A DNA stretch of 19,526 nt. Source: Gemmataceae bacterium (GTDB lineage Bacteria > Planctomycetota > Planctomycetia > Gemmatales > Gemmataceae). Shown in pieces: positions 1 to 9,278 of this stretch. The DNA lies in NCBI GenBank assembly GCA_020847555.1, contig JADLBT010000433.1, positions 1 through 19,526 of the forward strand, in the 5' to 3' direction. The position numbers and the translations under genes were made by a program. Under the pieces are notes generated by a model. That model was not told the origin of the DNA and ran no database searches. It was given only the letters and a program-made list of their open reading frames with translations. The first letter of the stretch is position 1. Every line of letters begins with the position of its first letter.

Positions 1-103
1 CCGCCCCCCCTTCGGGTAGGATAAGCCCACCATCCCGGGACTCATCCGCCACAATGTCCGACATGAGCCGGCCCGCCCGTACCGCGACAACAGGATCTGC
101 CTC

Positions 104-2572
104 ATGGCCTCCGCGAGATTCCTTTGCCCGCCGCTGGCCCTTCTGTACCTCGCATCGGCGGCCCCCGCCGACCAGAAGAAGGTCGATTACCTGCGCGACG
201 TCAAGCCGATCCTGTCGCGCAACTGCTACTCCTGCCACGGCGCGAAGGCGAAACGAGGCGGCCTGCGTCTCGATAGCGCCGCCTTCCTCCTCAAGGGCGG
301 CGCCAGCGGGGCCATCGTCGAGCCGGGGAAGGCGGCGCAGAGCGCACTCGTCCATTCGATCAAGGGCATCGAGGGGATGACGCGCATGCCGTACAAGCAG
401 CCGCCGCTGACCGGCGAGCAGGTGCGCATCCTCGCTGCCTGGATCGATCAGGGGGCGAAGGCGCCCGCCAACGAGAAGGCCGGGGCCGCCGGCCACTGGG
501 CCTTCCAGCCGCCGGTGCGCCCGGCGCTGCCCGCCGTCAAGAACGAGACGTGGCTACACAACCCGATCGACCGCTTCATCCTGGCCCGGCTGGACGAGCA
601 GGGCCTCCGCCCGTCCCCCGAGGCCGACCGCGCCGTCCTGATCCGCCGGGTCCACCTCGACCTGCTCGGCCTGCCGCCCGAGCCGCGCGCGGTCGAGGCG
701 TTCGTCAACGACACGCGCCCCGGCGCCTACGAGCGGCTGGTGGACCGGCTGCTGGCGAGCCCGCACTACGGCGAGCGCTGGGGGCGCCACTGGCTCGATC
801 TGGCCCGCTACGCCGACACCCACGGATTCACCATCGACGCCCCGCGCGAGATCTGGAAGTACCGCGACTGGGTGATCGACGCGCTCAACCGCGACCTGCC
901 GTTCGACCAGTTCGTCATCGAGCAGTTCGCCGGCGACATGCTGCCGAGGGCGACGCTGGCGCAGAAGATCGCCACCGGGTTCCACCGCAACACGCTGATC
1001 AACCAGGAAGGCGGGATCGACCGGGAGCAATTCCGCGTCGAGGCTGTCACCGACCGCGTCGATACCACCGGCGTCGTGTTCCTGGGGTTGACGCTCGGCT
1101 GCGCTCGCTGCCACGACCACAAGTACGACCCGGTTTCGACGAAGGAGTACTACCAGCTCTTCGCCTTCCTCAACAACCAGTCGGAGCCGACCCTGAGCCT
1201 CGCCTCGCCCGAGGTGGCGGTGAAGCGCAAGGAGATCCGTGCCCGGCTCGGCAAGATGGAGGACGACCTGGACGACCAGATCAAGGCGTTTATCAAGAAG
1301 CTGCCGGAGGCCCAGCAGAAGGGGCTGAAGCAGGAGATCACCGTCATCCTCAACCTGCGGCCGGATCAGCGCACCGATGGGCAGAAGAAGCAGCTGGCGA
1401 CGTTCTTCCGCAAGAAGGACGCGGGGCTGAAGAAGGGCTTCGACGCGCTCGACGCGCTGAAGAAGCAGGAGCCGAAGTTCCCGACGACGATGGTCCTGGA
1501 GGAGATGCCGAAGGGCCGCGTGACGCACGTCCACATTCAGGGCGACTTCACGCGCAAGGGCGAGAAGGTTAGCCCCGGCGTGCCGTCGATCCTGCATCCT
1601 CTTTCTTCCCCCGCACCCCCCAACCGCCTGGACCTGGCGCACTGGCTGGTGGACCGCCGCAACCCGCTGGTGGCGCGCGTCACCGTCAACCGCATCTGGA
1701 TGCGCTACTTCGGGGCCGGACTGGTCGAGACGGAGAACGACTTCGGCACCCAGGGCGCCCTGCCGACGCACCCGGAGCTGCTCGACTGGCTGGCGGTCGA
1801 GTTCATGGACCGCGGCTGGGGCCTGAAGGCGCTGCACAAGTGGATCGTCACCTCCGCGACCTACCGCCAGTCGTCGCGGGTCCGCCTGGACCTCACCGAG
1901 ATCGACCCGCACAACAAGCTGCTGGCGCGGCAGGCCCGGCTGCGCATCGACGCCGAGATCGTGCGCGACAACGCCCTCGCCGCGAGCGGTCTGCTGACCC
2001 GCCAGGTCGGCGGCCCGAGCGTCTTCCCGCCGCAACCGGACGGCATCTACCAGTTCACGCAGGTGCAGCGGCCGTGGAAGGCGGACGACGGGGCGAACCG
2101 CTACCGCCGCGCCCTGTACACCTTCTTCCAGCGCTCGGCGCCGTATCCGGCGCTGACCGTCTTCGACGCCCCGGACGGCACCAACTCCTGCACGCGCCGC
2201 GCCCGCTCGAACACGCCGCTGCAGGCGCTGACGCTCCTCAACGACCAGGCGTTCCTCGAACTGGCGCGCGGACGGGCGGCTCGCGCCCTGCGCGAGGGGC
2301 CGGCCGACGACGGCGGGCGGCTGCGCTACGCCTTCCGCCTGTGCCTGGCGCGCGAGCCCAGCGCATCTGAGGTGGACCGGCTGGGGCAATTCCTCGCGCT
2401 GCAGGAGAAGGAATTCCGCGCCACGCCCGCCGACGCCCGCGCCCTGTTGCTCGCCGGCAAGGGCAACGAGGGTGCCGTCCTGCCGCCGGAGCGTGCGCTG
2501 GCCCGCTACGCCGCCTGGACCGCGCTTGCCCGCATCCTGCTCAACCTCGACGAGTTCATCACCAGGGAGTGA
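104..2572 (+). CDS. PSCyt1 cytochrome c-like / DUF1549 / DUF1553 secreted protein
   Basis: This is an 822-residue protein of the planctomycete cytochrome-like family. A short signal peptide is visible (Arg5, hydrophobic residues 6-19, likely cut after the AAPA around 19-22). A CxxCH heme-binding motif follows at C41-Y-S-C-H45 (PSCyt1 domain, about 28-125). DUF1549 (about 150-360) carries a second CxxCH at C333-A-R-C-H337, followed by DHKYDP. Residues about 370-500 are charged and helical. DUF1553 runs from about 507 to near the end (NRLDLAHWLVD, NRIWMRYFG, SNTPLQALTLLND). The start at 104 has AGGA at 92-95. The next gene starts 7 bases after this stop, so the two are co-transcribed. Such proteins are thought to act in the cell envelope, possibly in redox steps of polymer breakdown, but no member's reaction is securely known to me. 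Family assignment is firm; function is inference. Confidence 0.93.
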   Translation: MASARFLCPPLALLYLASAAPADQKKVDYLRDVKPILSRNCYSCHGAKAKRGGLRLDSAAFLLKGGASGAIVEPGKAAQSALVHSIKGIEGMTRMPYKQPPLTGEQVRILAAWIDQGAKAPANEKAGAAGHWAFQPPVRPALPAVKNETWLHNPIDRFILARLDEQGLRPSPEADRAVLIRRVHLDLLGLPPEPRAVEAFVNDTRPGAYERLVDRLLASPHYGERWGRHWLDLARYADTHGFTIDAPREIWKYRDWVIDALNRDLPFDQFVIEQFAGDMLPRATLAQKIATGFHRNTLINQEGGIDREQFRVEAVTDRVDTTGVVFLGLTLGCARCHDHKYDPVSTKEYYQLFAFLNNQSEPTLSLASPEVAVKRKEIRARLGKMEDDLDDQIKAFIKKLPEAQQKGLKQEITVILNLRPDQRTDGQKKQLATFFRKKDAGLKKGFDALDALKKQEPKFPTTMVLEEMPKGRVTHVHIQGDFTRKGEKVSPGVPSILHPLSSPAPPNRLDLAHWLVDRRNPLVARVTVNRIWMRYFGAGLVETENDFGTQGALPTHPELLDWLAVEFMDRGWGLKALHKWIVTSATYRQSSRVRLDLTEIDPHNKLLARQARLRIDAEIVRDNALAASGLLTRQVGGPSVFPPQPDGIYQFTQVQRPWKADDGANRYRRALYTFFQRSAPYPALTVFDAPDGTNSCTRRARSNTPLQALTLLNDQAFLELARGRAARALREGPADDGGRLRYAFRLCLAREPSASEVDRLGQFLALQEKEFRATPADARALLLAGKGNEGAVLPPERALARYAAWTALARILLNLDEFITRE

Positions 2573-2579
2573 CCGGACG

Positions 2580-4031
<1,452 letters not shown>

Positions 4032-4093
4032 TTGGCTCTGCTTTTCCTTCGTGCCAGGCGCTGCCCCCGCCGCTGGTGGACGCGTCTCGTGCG

Positions 4094-4248
4094 GTCCGAG
4101 CCGCGCACGCAGCGCAGCAAAGTAAGCGGCGGGAGCGCCAGCCCGCTTCCTCGTGCGATCCGAGCGGGAGCGCCAACCCGCTTCCTCGTGCGATCCGAGC
4201 GGGAGCGCCAGGCCGCTTACTTCGCTGCGCTGCGTGCGCGGCTCGGAC
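4094..4248. repeat. Inverted-repeat element enclosing 35-base direct repeats
   Basis: Arms at 4094-4130 and 4212-4248 are 37-base inverted repeats that match at 36 of 37 positions; the one difference is near base 26 of the left arm. Between them a 35-base unit beginning GGGAGCGCCA is repeated directly at 4131-4165 and 4166-4200 with one substitution, and a third, partial copy starts at 4201 and runs into the right arm. A diverged part of the unit (CTCGTGCGGTCCGAG) also lies at the left arm's outer edge, about 4086-4100. The element fills the gap between two convergent genes and could fold into a very long hairpin, so it may terminate transcription from both sides. It resembles a dispersed REP/MITE-like family (inference). 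The short open frames through it are low-complexity and not believable genes. Confidence 0.85.
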
Positions 4249-4252
4249 AGGT

Positions 4253-7240
4253 TTACCCGGATCGGGTATGAGATTCCGCCCCGGAGTGGGTGGCCAGAAG
4301 CTGTGTCAACACGATCCGGATCTCGTCATAGGACACCTTCTCCCCCAGCGCCAGGTAGATCGGCTTGAGCCGCTCGGTGCCGACCATCCGGGCGGCACTC
4401 GCGACGCGCTGCTGCACCTCGACCGCCACCCACGTATCAATTGAGGCCGGCTGCGCCTCGCGCACGAAGTCGCACAGGTAATCGACCGCCTTGTCGGCCG
4501 ACCACCCCGTCTGCTGCACGACCTGCTCGACCGTTGCACCCCCGTCGTAGAGCGTGAAGGCCGCCTCCTGCTCCTCCGGCTTCGCGGCGGTGCGGCGGAG
4601 CGGTCCGGCCGATTTCGCCTTCCCCGGCGGCTGGTCGGTCGCCAGCCCGCGGGCGCGGCAATGCTCCAGAATGCAATCGAGCACCGGCCGGCCGTAGGTG
4701 TTGAGCTTCCCGTCACCCAGCCCCGAGATGAGGCGCATGCGCTCCAGCGACGACGGCCGTACCCGCGCCAGCTCGCGCAGCAGGTAGTCGGACAGCGTCG
4801 CCCTCGGCTCGACCTGCTGCTCTTCGGCCAGCCGCTGCCGCAGTTCGTCGAGGGCGTCGAACAGTTCCCGGTCCACGCGCTCCCACAACTTCGGGTCGTC
4901 CGCCTGCGTTTCCTTCGAGCCGGCGAGCGGGAGCAGGCGCACCTCGACCTGCCCGCGCATCACCGCCCACGACGTCACATTGAGGCGCAGCACCGGGTCG
5001 GCGTCCTCGCCGGCGGCGAGGAACCCTTGCTCCGCAAGCTGCACGATCCAGTCCGCGACCTGCGCGGCGCCGTGTTCGCGGAGCAAGCCGTAGGTCGAGA
5101 GCTGTTCGTGCCCGTGCGCCCGGACGTTCTCGGTGTCGCGCCCGCGCAGGACGCGGACGACGTGGCTCGCGGGGAACGGCGCCTTCACCTTGGCGACGCA
5201 CGAGAGGATCTTCTGCGCGACCTCCAGCGATTTCGGCAGCGGCGTGGCGGCACGTTCGGGCGGGGCGGGCCGTGGCTTTGCCGGCGCCGGGGCGGCCTCG
5301 GCGCGCGGGGCGGCGGGGACGGGGCGGGGCGCCTCGCGCCGCGTCACGCCAGACCGCTCGTCGCGCGACAGCAGGTGCTCGCGGCAGTAAGCGACAATGG
5401 TTTCGAGGAACGTCTCGCCGTGGTCGCGCAGGCGGGTGGCGCCGACGCCGTACATCTGGGCCAGCGCTTCCAGCGTCGAGGGCCGGACGCGCGCCAGTTC
5501 ACGCAGGCTGGCATCGCCGAAGATGATCCACGGCTTCACGCCGCGCTGCTCGGCCAGCCGGCGGCGCAGCTTGCGCAGCTCCTCGAACAGGCCGCGGTCC
5601 ACGCCTTCCCACGACGTCGTGTCGGCCCGCGACTGCTGCGCCTTCTCGCCCTTGCGGCGGCGCACCAGCTTCAGCAGCTTCACCTCGCGCTGGCCGCGCA
5701 TCACCTCCCACGAGGCGGCATTCAGCCCGAGGATGCCGACCTTGTCGCCCGAGCCCAGCGTCACCTCGTTCTGCACCAGCACCTGCTGGCTGAGGAGCTG
5801 ATAAATCCAGTCGCGGATATCAACTTCTTTCTGATCCTTCAGGGCGCCGAAGGTGGTCAGCACGTCGTGGCCGAACTTGCGGAGGCGCTCGTCGTCCTTG
5901 CCGCGCAGCACCTTGATGACGTGGCCGATCCCGAACCGCTCGCGCACCCGCGCCACGCACGACAGGATCTTCTGCGCCAGGACGAGCGCGTTCGCCAGCG
6001 GCTCCGTGTCGCCCAGGCACAGGTCGCACGCCTCGCACGACTGGTCCGGGTACGTCTGCCCGAAGTGCTCCACCAGCGCCCGGTGTCGGCACAGGACGCC
6101 GCGGCAAAAGCGGTCGATCTCGTCGAGGTGCCGCAGGACGTTCGGCAGGAACGACGGGTCAGCGCCCGCTTCCTCCACGTTCTTCTCCAGGATGGACCGC
6201 CACGTCATCAGGTCGGCGCCCGAGTGGAGGAGGATGCACTCCGCCGCCAGCCCGTCGCGGCCGGCCCGGCCCGTCTCCTGCTGGTAGTGCTCCAGCGACT
6301 TGGGCATGCCGGTGTGGAGGACGAACCGGATGTTCGGGCGGTCGATGCCCATGCCGAACGCCACCGTCGCGACGATCAGGTTGCACTCCTCGCTGATGAA
6401 CGCCTCCTGCGAGGTGCGCCGCTCCTCGCCGCTCAGGCCGGCGTGGTAGCGGCGGGCGTCGTACCCGCGGCCGCGCAGGACGTCGGTCAGTTCCTCGACG
6501 TCGCGCTGGAACGAGCAGTAGATGATGCCCGCCTCGCCGGAGTGGCGATCGAGGACTTCGAGGGCCTGTTTCGTCCGGTCGTGGCGCGGCAGGACGCGGT
6601 ACGTCAGGTTCGGCCGGTCGAAGTTGCCGACCAGCACTTCCGGGTCGCGCAGGGCGAGCTGGGCGATGATGTCGCGGCGCACCTGCTCGTTGGCGGTGGC
6701 GGTGTAGGCGTGGACGGAGGCGCGGGGGAACTCCTTTCGCAGCCGGCTGAGCTGGCGGTACTCGGGGCGAAAGTCGTGGCCCCAGTGACTGATGCAGTGG
6801 GCCTCGTCGATGGCGAAGGTGCGGACGTCGATCTGCCTGAGCAACTGGTAGAGGTTCGTGTTGACGAGGCGCTCGGGCGAGACGAAGAGGAGGCGGATCG
6901 CACCCTGGCGGACGTCCTGCTCGTAGCCCCAGCGCTCCTCGGGCGTCTGCGAGCTGTCGAGCTGGATGGCGGGCACACCGGCGGCCTGGAGGTTATCGAC
7001 CTGGTCCTTCATCAGGGCGATGAGCGGGCTGACGACGACGGTGGTGTCGCCGCGGAGGACGGCCGGCGCCTGGTAGCAGAGCGACTTGCCGCCGCCGGTG
7101 GGGAGGACGACGAGCGAATCGCGCCCGTCGAGGACGGCGCGGATGGCCCCTTCCTGCAATGGCCGGAAGGAGTGAAAGCCCCAGTGACGCTCGACCACGC
7201 GGCGAAGGTCGTCGAGCGAGTGAGCCGGCGGTGTCGGCAT
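4253..7240 (-). CDS. recQ: ATP-dependent DNA helicase RecQ with duplicated RQC-HRDC module
   Basis: This 995-residue 3'-5' DNA helicase acts in recombination and replication-fork repair. Motifs: Walker A PTGGGKS (47-53), SPLIALMKDQ (71-80), DEAH box (145-148) followed by CISHWGHDFRPEY, and the helicase C domain with FGMGIDRPNIRFV and QETGRAGRDG. The RecQ zinc module has LC-R-H-R and then C-x2-C-x2-C (about 380-405). RQC runs about 421-525 and HRDC about 545-622. A Pro/Ala-rich linker (about 626-670) leads to a second RQC (about 674-775) and a second HRDC (about 785-865). The tail (about 885-995) looks like the HTH_40 domain found at RecQ C-termini. E. coli RecQ is about 610 residues; this one is far longer because of the duplication and tail. 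The ATG at 7240 has AGGAG at 7250-7254, spacer 9. It runs alone, convergent with the DUF1501 gene and divergent from the permease. Confidence 0.95.
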   Translation of the reverse strand: MPTPPAHSLDDLRRVVERHWGFHSFRPLQEGAIRAVLDGRDSLVVLPTGGGKSLCYQAPAVLRGDTTVVVSPLIALMKDQVDNLQAAGVPAIQLDSSQTPEERWGYEQDVRQGAIRLLFVSPERLVNTNLYQLLRQIDVRTFAIDEAHCISHWGHDFRPEYRQLSRLRKEFPRASVHAYTATANEQVRRDIIAQLALRDPEVLVGNFDRPNLTYRVLPRHDRTKQALEVLDRHSGEAGIIYCSFQRDVEELTDVLRGRGYDARRYHAGLSGEERRTSQEAFISEECNLIVATVAFGMGIDRPNIRFVLHTGMPKSLEHYQQETGRAGRDGLAAECILLHSGADLMTWRSILEKNVEEAGADPSFLPNVLRHLDEIDRFCRGVLCRHRALVEHFGQTYPDQSCEACDLCLGDTEPLANALVLAQKILSCVARVRERFGIGHVIKVLRGKDDERLRKFGHDVLTTFGALKDQKEVDIRDWIYQLLSQQVLVQNEVTLGSGDKVGILGLNAASWEVMRGQREVKLLKLVRRRKGEKAQQSRADTTSWEGVDRGLFEELRKLRRRLAEQRGVKPWIIFGDASLRELARVRPSTLEALAQMYGVGATRLRDHGETFLETIVAYCREHLLSRDERSGVTRREAPRPVPAAPRAEAAPAPAKPRPAPPERAATPLPKSLEVAQKILSCVAKVKAPFPASHVVRVLRGRDTENVRAHGHEQLSTYGLLREHGAAQVADWIVQLAEQGFLAAGEDADPVLRLNVTSWAVMRGQVEVRLLPLAGSKETQADDPKLWERVDRELFDALDELRQRLAEEQQVEPRATLSDYLLRELARVRPSSLERMRLISGLGDGKLNTYGRPVLDCILEHCRARGLATDQPPGKAKSAGPLRRTAAKPEEQEAAFTLYDGGATVEQVVQQTGWSADKAVDYLCDFVREAQPASIDTWVAVEVQQRVASAARMVGTERLKPIYLALGEKVSYDEIRIVLTQLLATHSGAESHTRSG

Positions 7241-7336
7241 GGCGAAAATCTCCTTGAGGCTTCACCTTACCCGACATCCGTACACAGGTCCAGATTGGAA
7301 GGGAGGCCGATACCCCCCTGGGATCGCAGCATCATT

Positions 7337-7368
7337 GAGGGGGAGCCAGACCAGGTTGGCTCCCCCTC
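7337..7368. repeat. Perfect 12-bp hairpin in divergent intergenic region
   Basis: GAGGGGGAGCCA at 7337-7348 and TGGCTCCCCCTC at 7357-7368 are exact reverse complements around an 8-base loop. No T-run follows on either strand, so it is not a standard intrinsic terminator. It lies about 97 bases upstream of recQ and 260 bases upstream of the permease. It may be a palindromic dispersed repeat or a structured leader. Confidence 0.75.
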
Positions 7369-7376
7369 TCCGCGCA

Positions 7377-7398
7377 GGGGTGGGGGTGGGGGGAGGGG
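7377..7398 (+). other. G-quadruplex-forming motif
   Basis: Four runs of 4, 5, 6 and 4 guanines are separated by single bases (T, T, A) on the plus strand. This fits the strictest G-quadruplex pattern, with one-base loops, which are the most stable kind. It lies 9 bases after the perfect hairpin, upstream of the permease and on the non-coding side for recQ. Folding in the cell is inferred, not shown. Confidence 0.7.
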
Positions 7399-7628
7399 TT
7401 TGGTCTCAAAGTTCTTTGGGTCTGGGGCGGGTTCAAATTGGCCTGGCGAGAACCGGCTTACAAGGTAGGATGAAGAAAGCAGGGCCGTCTCCCCGCGCCG
7501 CAACCCTGGCCATGTCCCCTCCAGGGAGGTCGGCCCACCCGGTGTCTCCCATATTGCCCGTTTGCCCCAGCCAAAGCAAACGCTCTTCCCGCCCCCGCGG
7601 CATCGGCCCGGAAGGTAGGGTACGCCAG

Positions 7629-9263
7629 ATGAACACGCCCACACACGAGCCTCGGCTGCTGCACGCCCGCCTGTCCCTGTGGGACACGGCGAGCATAATC
7701 GTCGGCATCATCGTCGGGGTGGGCATTTTCGTCACGCCGGCCACTGTCTTCAACTATGCCGCTAGTCCGTGGACGGCCCTCGCCATCTGGGGGCTGGGCG
7801 GGCTGATCTCCCTCGTCGGCGCCTTCTGCTTCGCCGAACTGGCCAGCACCTACCCGCGCTCCGGCGGCGAGTACGTCTACCTCACGCGCGCCTACGGGCC
7901 GCCGGCCGGGTTTCTGTTCGCGTGGGCGCAGCTGGCGGTCATCCGTACCGGCGGGAGCATCGCCGCCGTCGCCTACGTCTTCGCCGACTACGCCGCCGAG
8001 TTGTGGCCTCTCGGCCCGGCCGGCAAGGTGGCGCTGGCGGCCGCGGCGATCGGCGGGCTGACAGCCGTCAACATCGTCGGCGTTCGCTTCGGCAAAGGTA
8101 CGCAGAACCTGCTGACGGTGACGAAGATGGCCGGCGTCGGCGTCATCGTCCTGGCCGGCTTTCTCTGGGCGGCGCCCGCGGCCCCGGTCGTGCGCGAGGG
8201 TGCGTTCGTGGCGGCCGAACACGGCTACATCACACTCCGCGGCCGCGGCGGGGAACTGGTCCAGCAGCCGGTGGCTCCCGGTGCGCGGATCACGTTGAAC
8301 GGCAGCGACCGACGGGCCGGCGATCTGCTGCAACCGTCCGACCTGACGCCCGGCGTGACGGTCAAGGCGCTCGTCGATCCGGCGGCGCCGGAGGCGGGGG
8401 CGGTCAGCGTCAAGGCGACGACGGCGACGGGGCTGGGGGCTCTGGCGCTGGCGCTGATCTTCGTGCTGTGGACCTACTCGGGCTGGCACGAGGGGGCGTA
8501 TGTTGCGGCCGAGGTGGAGAATCGGCGGCGCAACCTGCCGCTCGCCCTGCTGCTGGGCACCGGGGCCGTGTCGGTCCTGTACCTGCTGGTCAACGCGGCC
8601 TACTGGGCCGGGCTCGGCTACGAGGCGGCAGCCGATTCGCCGCGCGTCGCCGCCAACGTGCTCGGGCTGCTGCCGTGGGGCCGCGGGCGGCAGGCGATGG
8701 CGCTGCTGGTGGTGGTATCGGCGCTGGGCGCGATCAACGGCATGATCTTCACCAGCTCGCGCATCTACGCCGAACTCGGCGCCGACCACCGGCTGTTCGC
8801 CCCGCTGGCGCGCTGGAGTCACCGCTGGGGCACGCCCGTCCGATCGCTGGTGGTGCAGGCAGCCCTGTGCATCGGCATGGTGTGCGTGGTCGGGCTGTGG
8901 TTCCGCGGGCAGGGCGGCTTCGACGTGCTGCTGAAGTGTACCGCCCCGGTCTTCTGTCTCTTCTTCCTGCTGACGGGCGTCGCCCTGCTGGTACTGCGGT
9001 TCCGCGAGCCGCACACCGAGCGGCCGTTCACGACCCCGCTGTACCCATTCCTGCCGCTGGTCTTCTGCGCCTTCTGGGGGTTCATGCTGGTGGCCAGCGT
9101 CCTCTACGCCCCGAGGGAGGCGGCGGTCGGACTGGGGGTACTGCTGGCCGGAGTGCCGCTGTACGTCCTCTCGTGCGGCTGGCGGTCGATGCCGCCGAAG
9201 GCGCCCCGCGAAACCGTACTCGCCGGCCCATGCAGCGAGGGCCGTCAGTTCACGAAATGCTGA
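7629..9263 (+). CDS. APC-family amino acid permease with extracytoplasmic insert
   Basis: This 544-residue inner-membrane transporter belongs to the amino acid-polyamine-organocation superfamily, nearest to LAT/SteT-type permeases. TM1 (about 19-40) carries the broken-helix motif GIIVGVGIFVTP. Helix 2 with AELASTYPRSGGEYVY follows near 55-84, and TM5 is about 160-181. TM6 (about 268-288) holds WTYSGWHEGAYVAAEVEN, typical of the family. Roughly twelve hydrophobic segments are visible. Residues about 183-266, between TM5 and TM6, form a soluble beta-rich insert that family members lack; on LeuT-fold topology it faces outside. The ATG at 7629 is chosen because family similarity begins right after it and GGAAGG lies just upstream (about 7609-7615). 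The stop is 15 bases from the convergent anti-sigma-like gene. Substrate cannot be read from sequence; an amino acid is likely. Confidence 0.9.
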   Translation: MNTPTHEPRLLHARLSLWDTASIIVGIIVGVGIFVTPATVFNYAASPWTALAIWGLGGLISLVGAFCFAELASTYPRSGGEYVYLTRAYGPPAGFLFAWAQLAVIRTGGSIAAVAYVFADYAAELWPLGPAGKVALAAAAIGGLTAVNIVGVRFGKGTQNLLTVTKMAGVGVIVLAGFLWAAPAAPVVREGAFVAAEHGYITLRGRGGELVQQPVAPGARITLNGSDRRAGDLLQPSDLTPGVTVKALVDPAAPEAGAVSVKATTATGLGALALALIFVLWTYSGWHEGAYVAAEVENRRRNLPLALLLGTGAVSVLYLLVNAAYWAGLGYEAAADSPRVAANVLGLLPWGRGRQAMALLVVVSALGAINGMIFTSSRIYAELGADHRLFAPLARWSHRWGTPVRSLVVQAALCIGMVCVVGLWFRGQGGFDVLLKCTAPVFCLFFLLTGVALLVLRFREPHTERPFTTPLYPFLPLVFCAFWGFMLVASVLYAPREAAVGLGVLLAGVPLYVLSCGWRSMPPKAPRETVLAGPCSEGRQFTKC

Positions 9264-9278
9264 TGCAGCCGTGCGTGG

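Larger units (their letters stand above)
7241..7628. other. Divergent recQ/permease intergenic region
   Basis: No gene is supported in these 388 bases. The stretch holds the recQ ribosome-binding site (7250-7254, minus strand), a perfect hairpin (7337-7368), a G-quadruplex motif (7377-7398), a GGTAGGAT motif in sense with the permease (7464-7471), and the purine-rich sequence just before the permease start. The permease frame stays open back to 7239, but that upstream part translates to low-complexity sequence with no membrane segment, so I treat it as untranslated. I found no convincing -35/-10 pair for either gene. Confidence 0.6.

Noticed and set aside
4131..4220. Direct repeats as a CRISPR array
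   Set aside because: The 35-base copies abut without spacers and there are no cas genes.
4032..4271. 79-codon plus-strand open frame in the repeat element
   Set aside because: It is made almost wholly of the direct and inverted repeats; no start signal or domain.
7425..7450. tRNA T-arm-like GGTTCAAAT
   Set aside because: No matching acceptor, D-arm or anticodon stem can be drawn around it.
4661..7468. 935-codon plus-strand open frame
   Set aside because: It is the antisense shadow of recQ: Arg/Ala/Val/Leu-rich translation with no family features, caused by high GC content at codon third positions.
7239..7628. N-terminal extension of the permease by 130 codons
   Set aside because: The extension is low-complexity, overlaps the hairpin and G-run block, and permease similarity begins only after ATG 7629.
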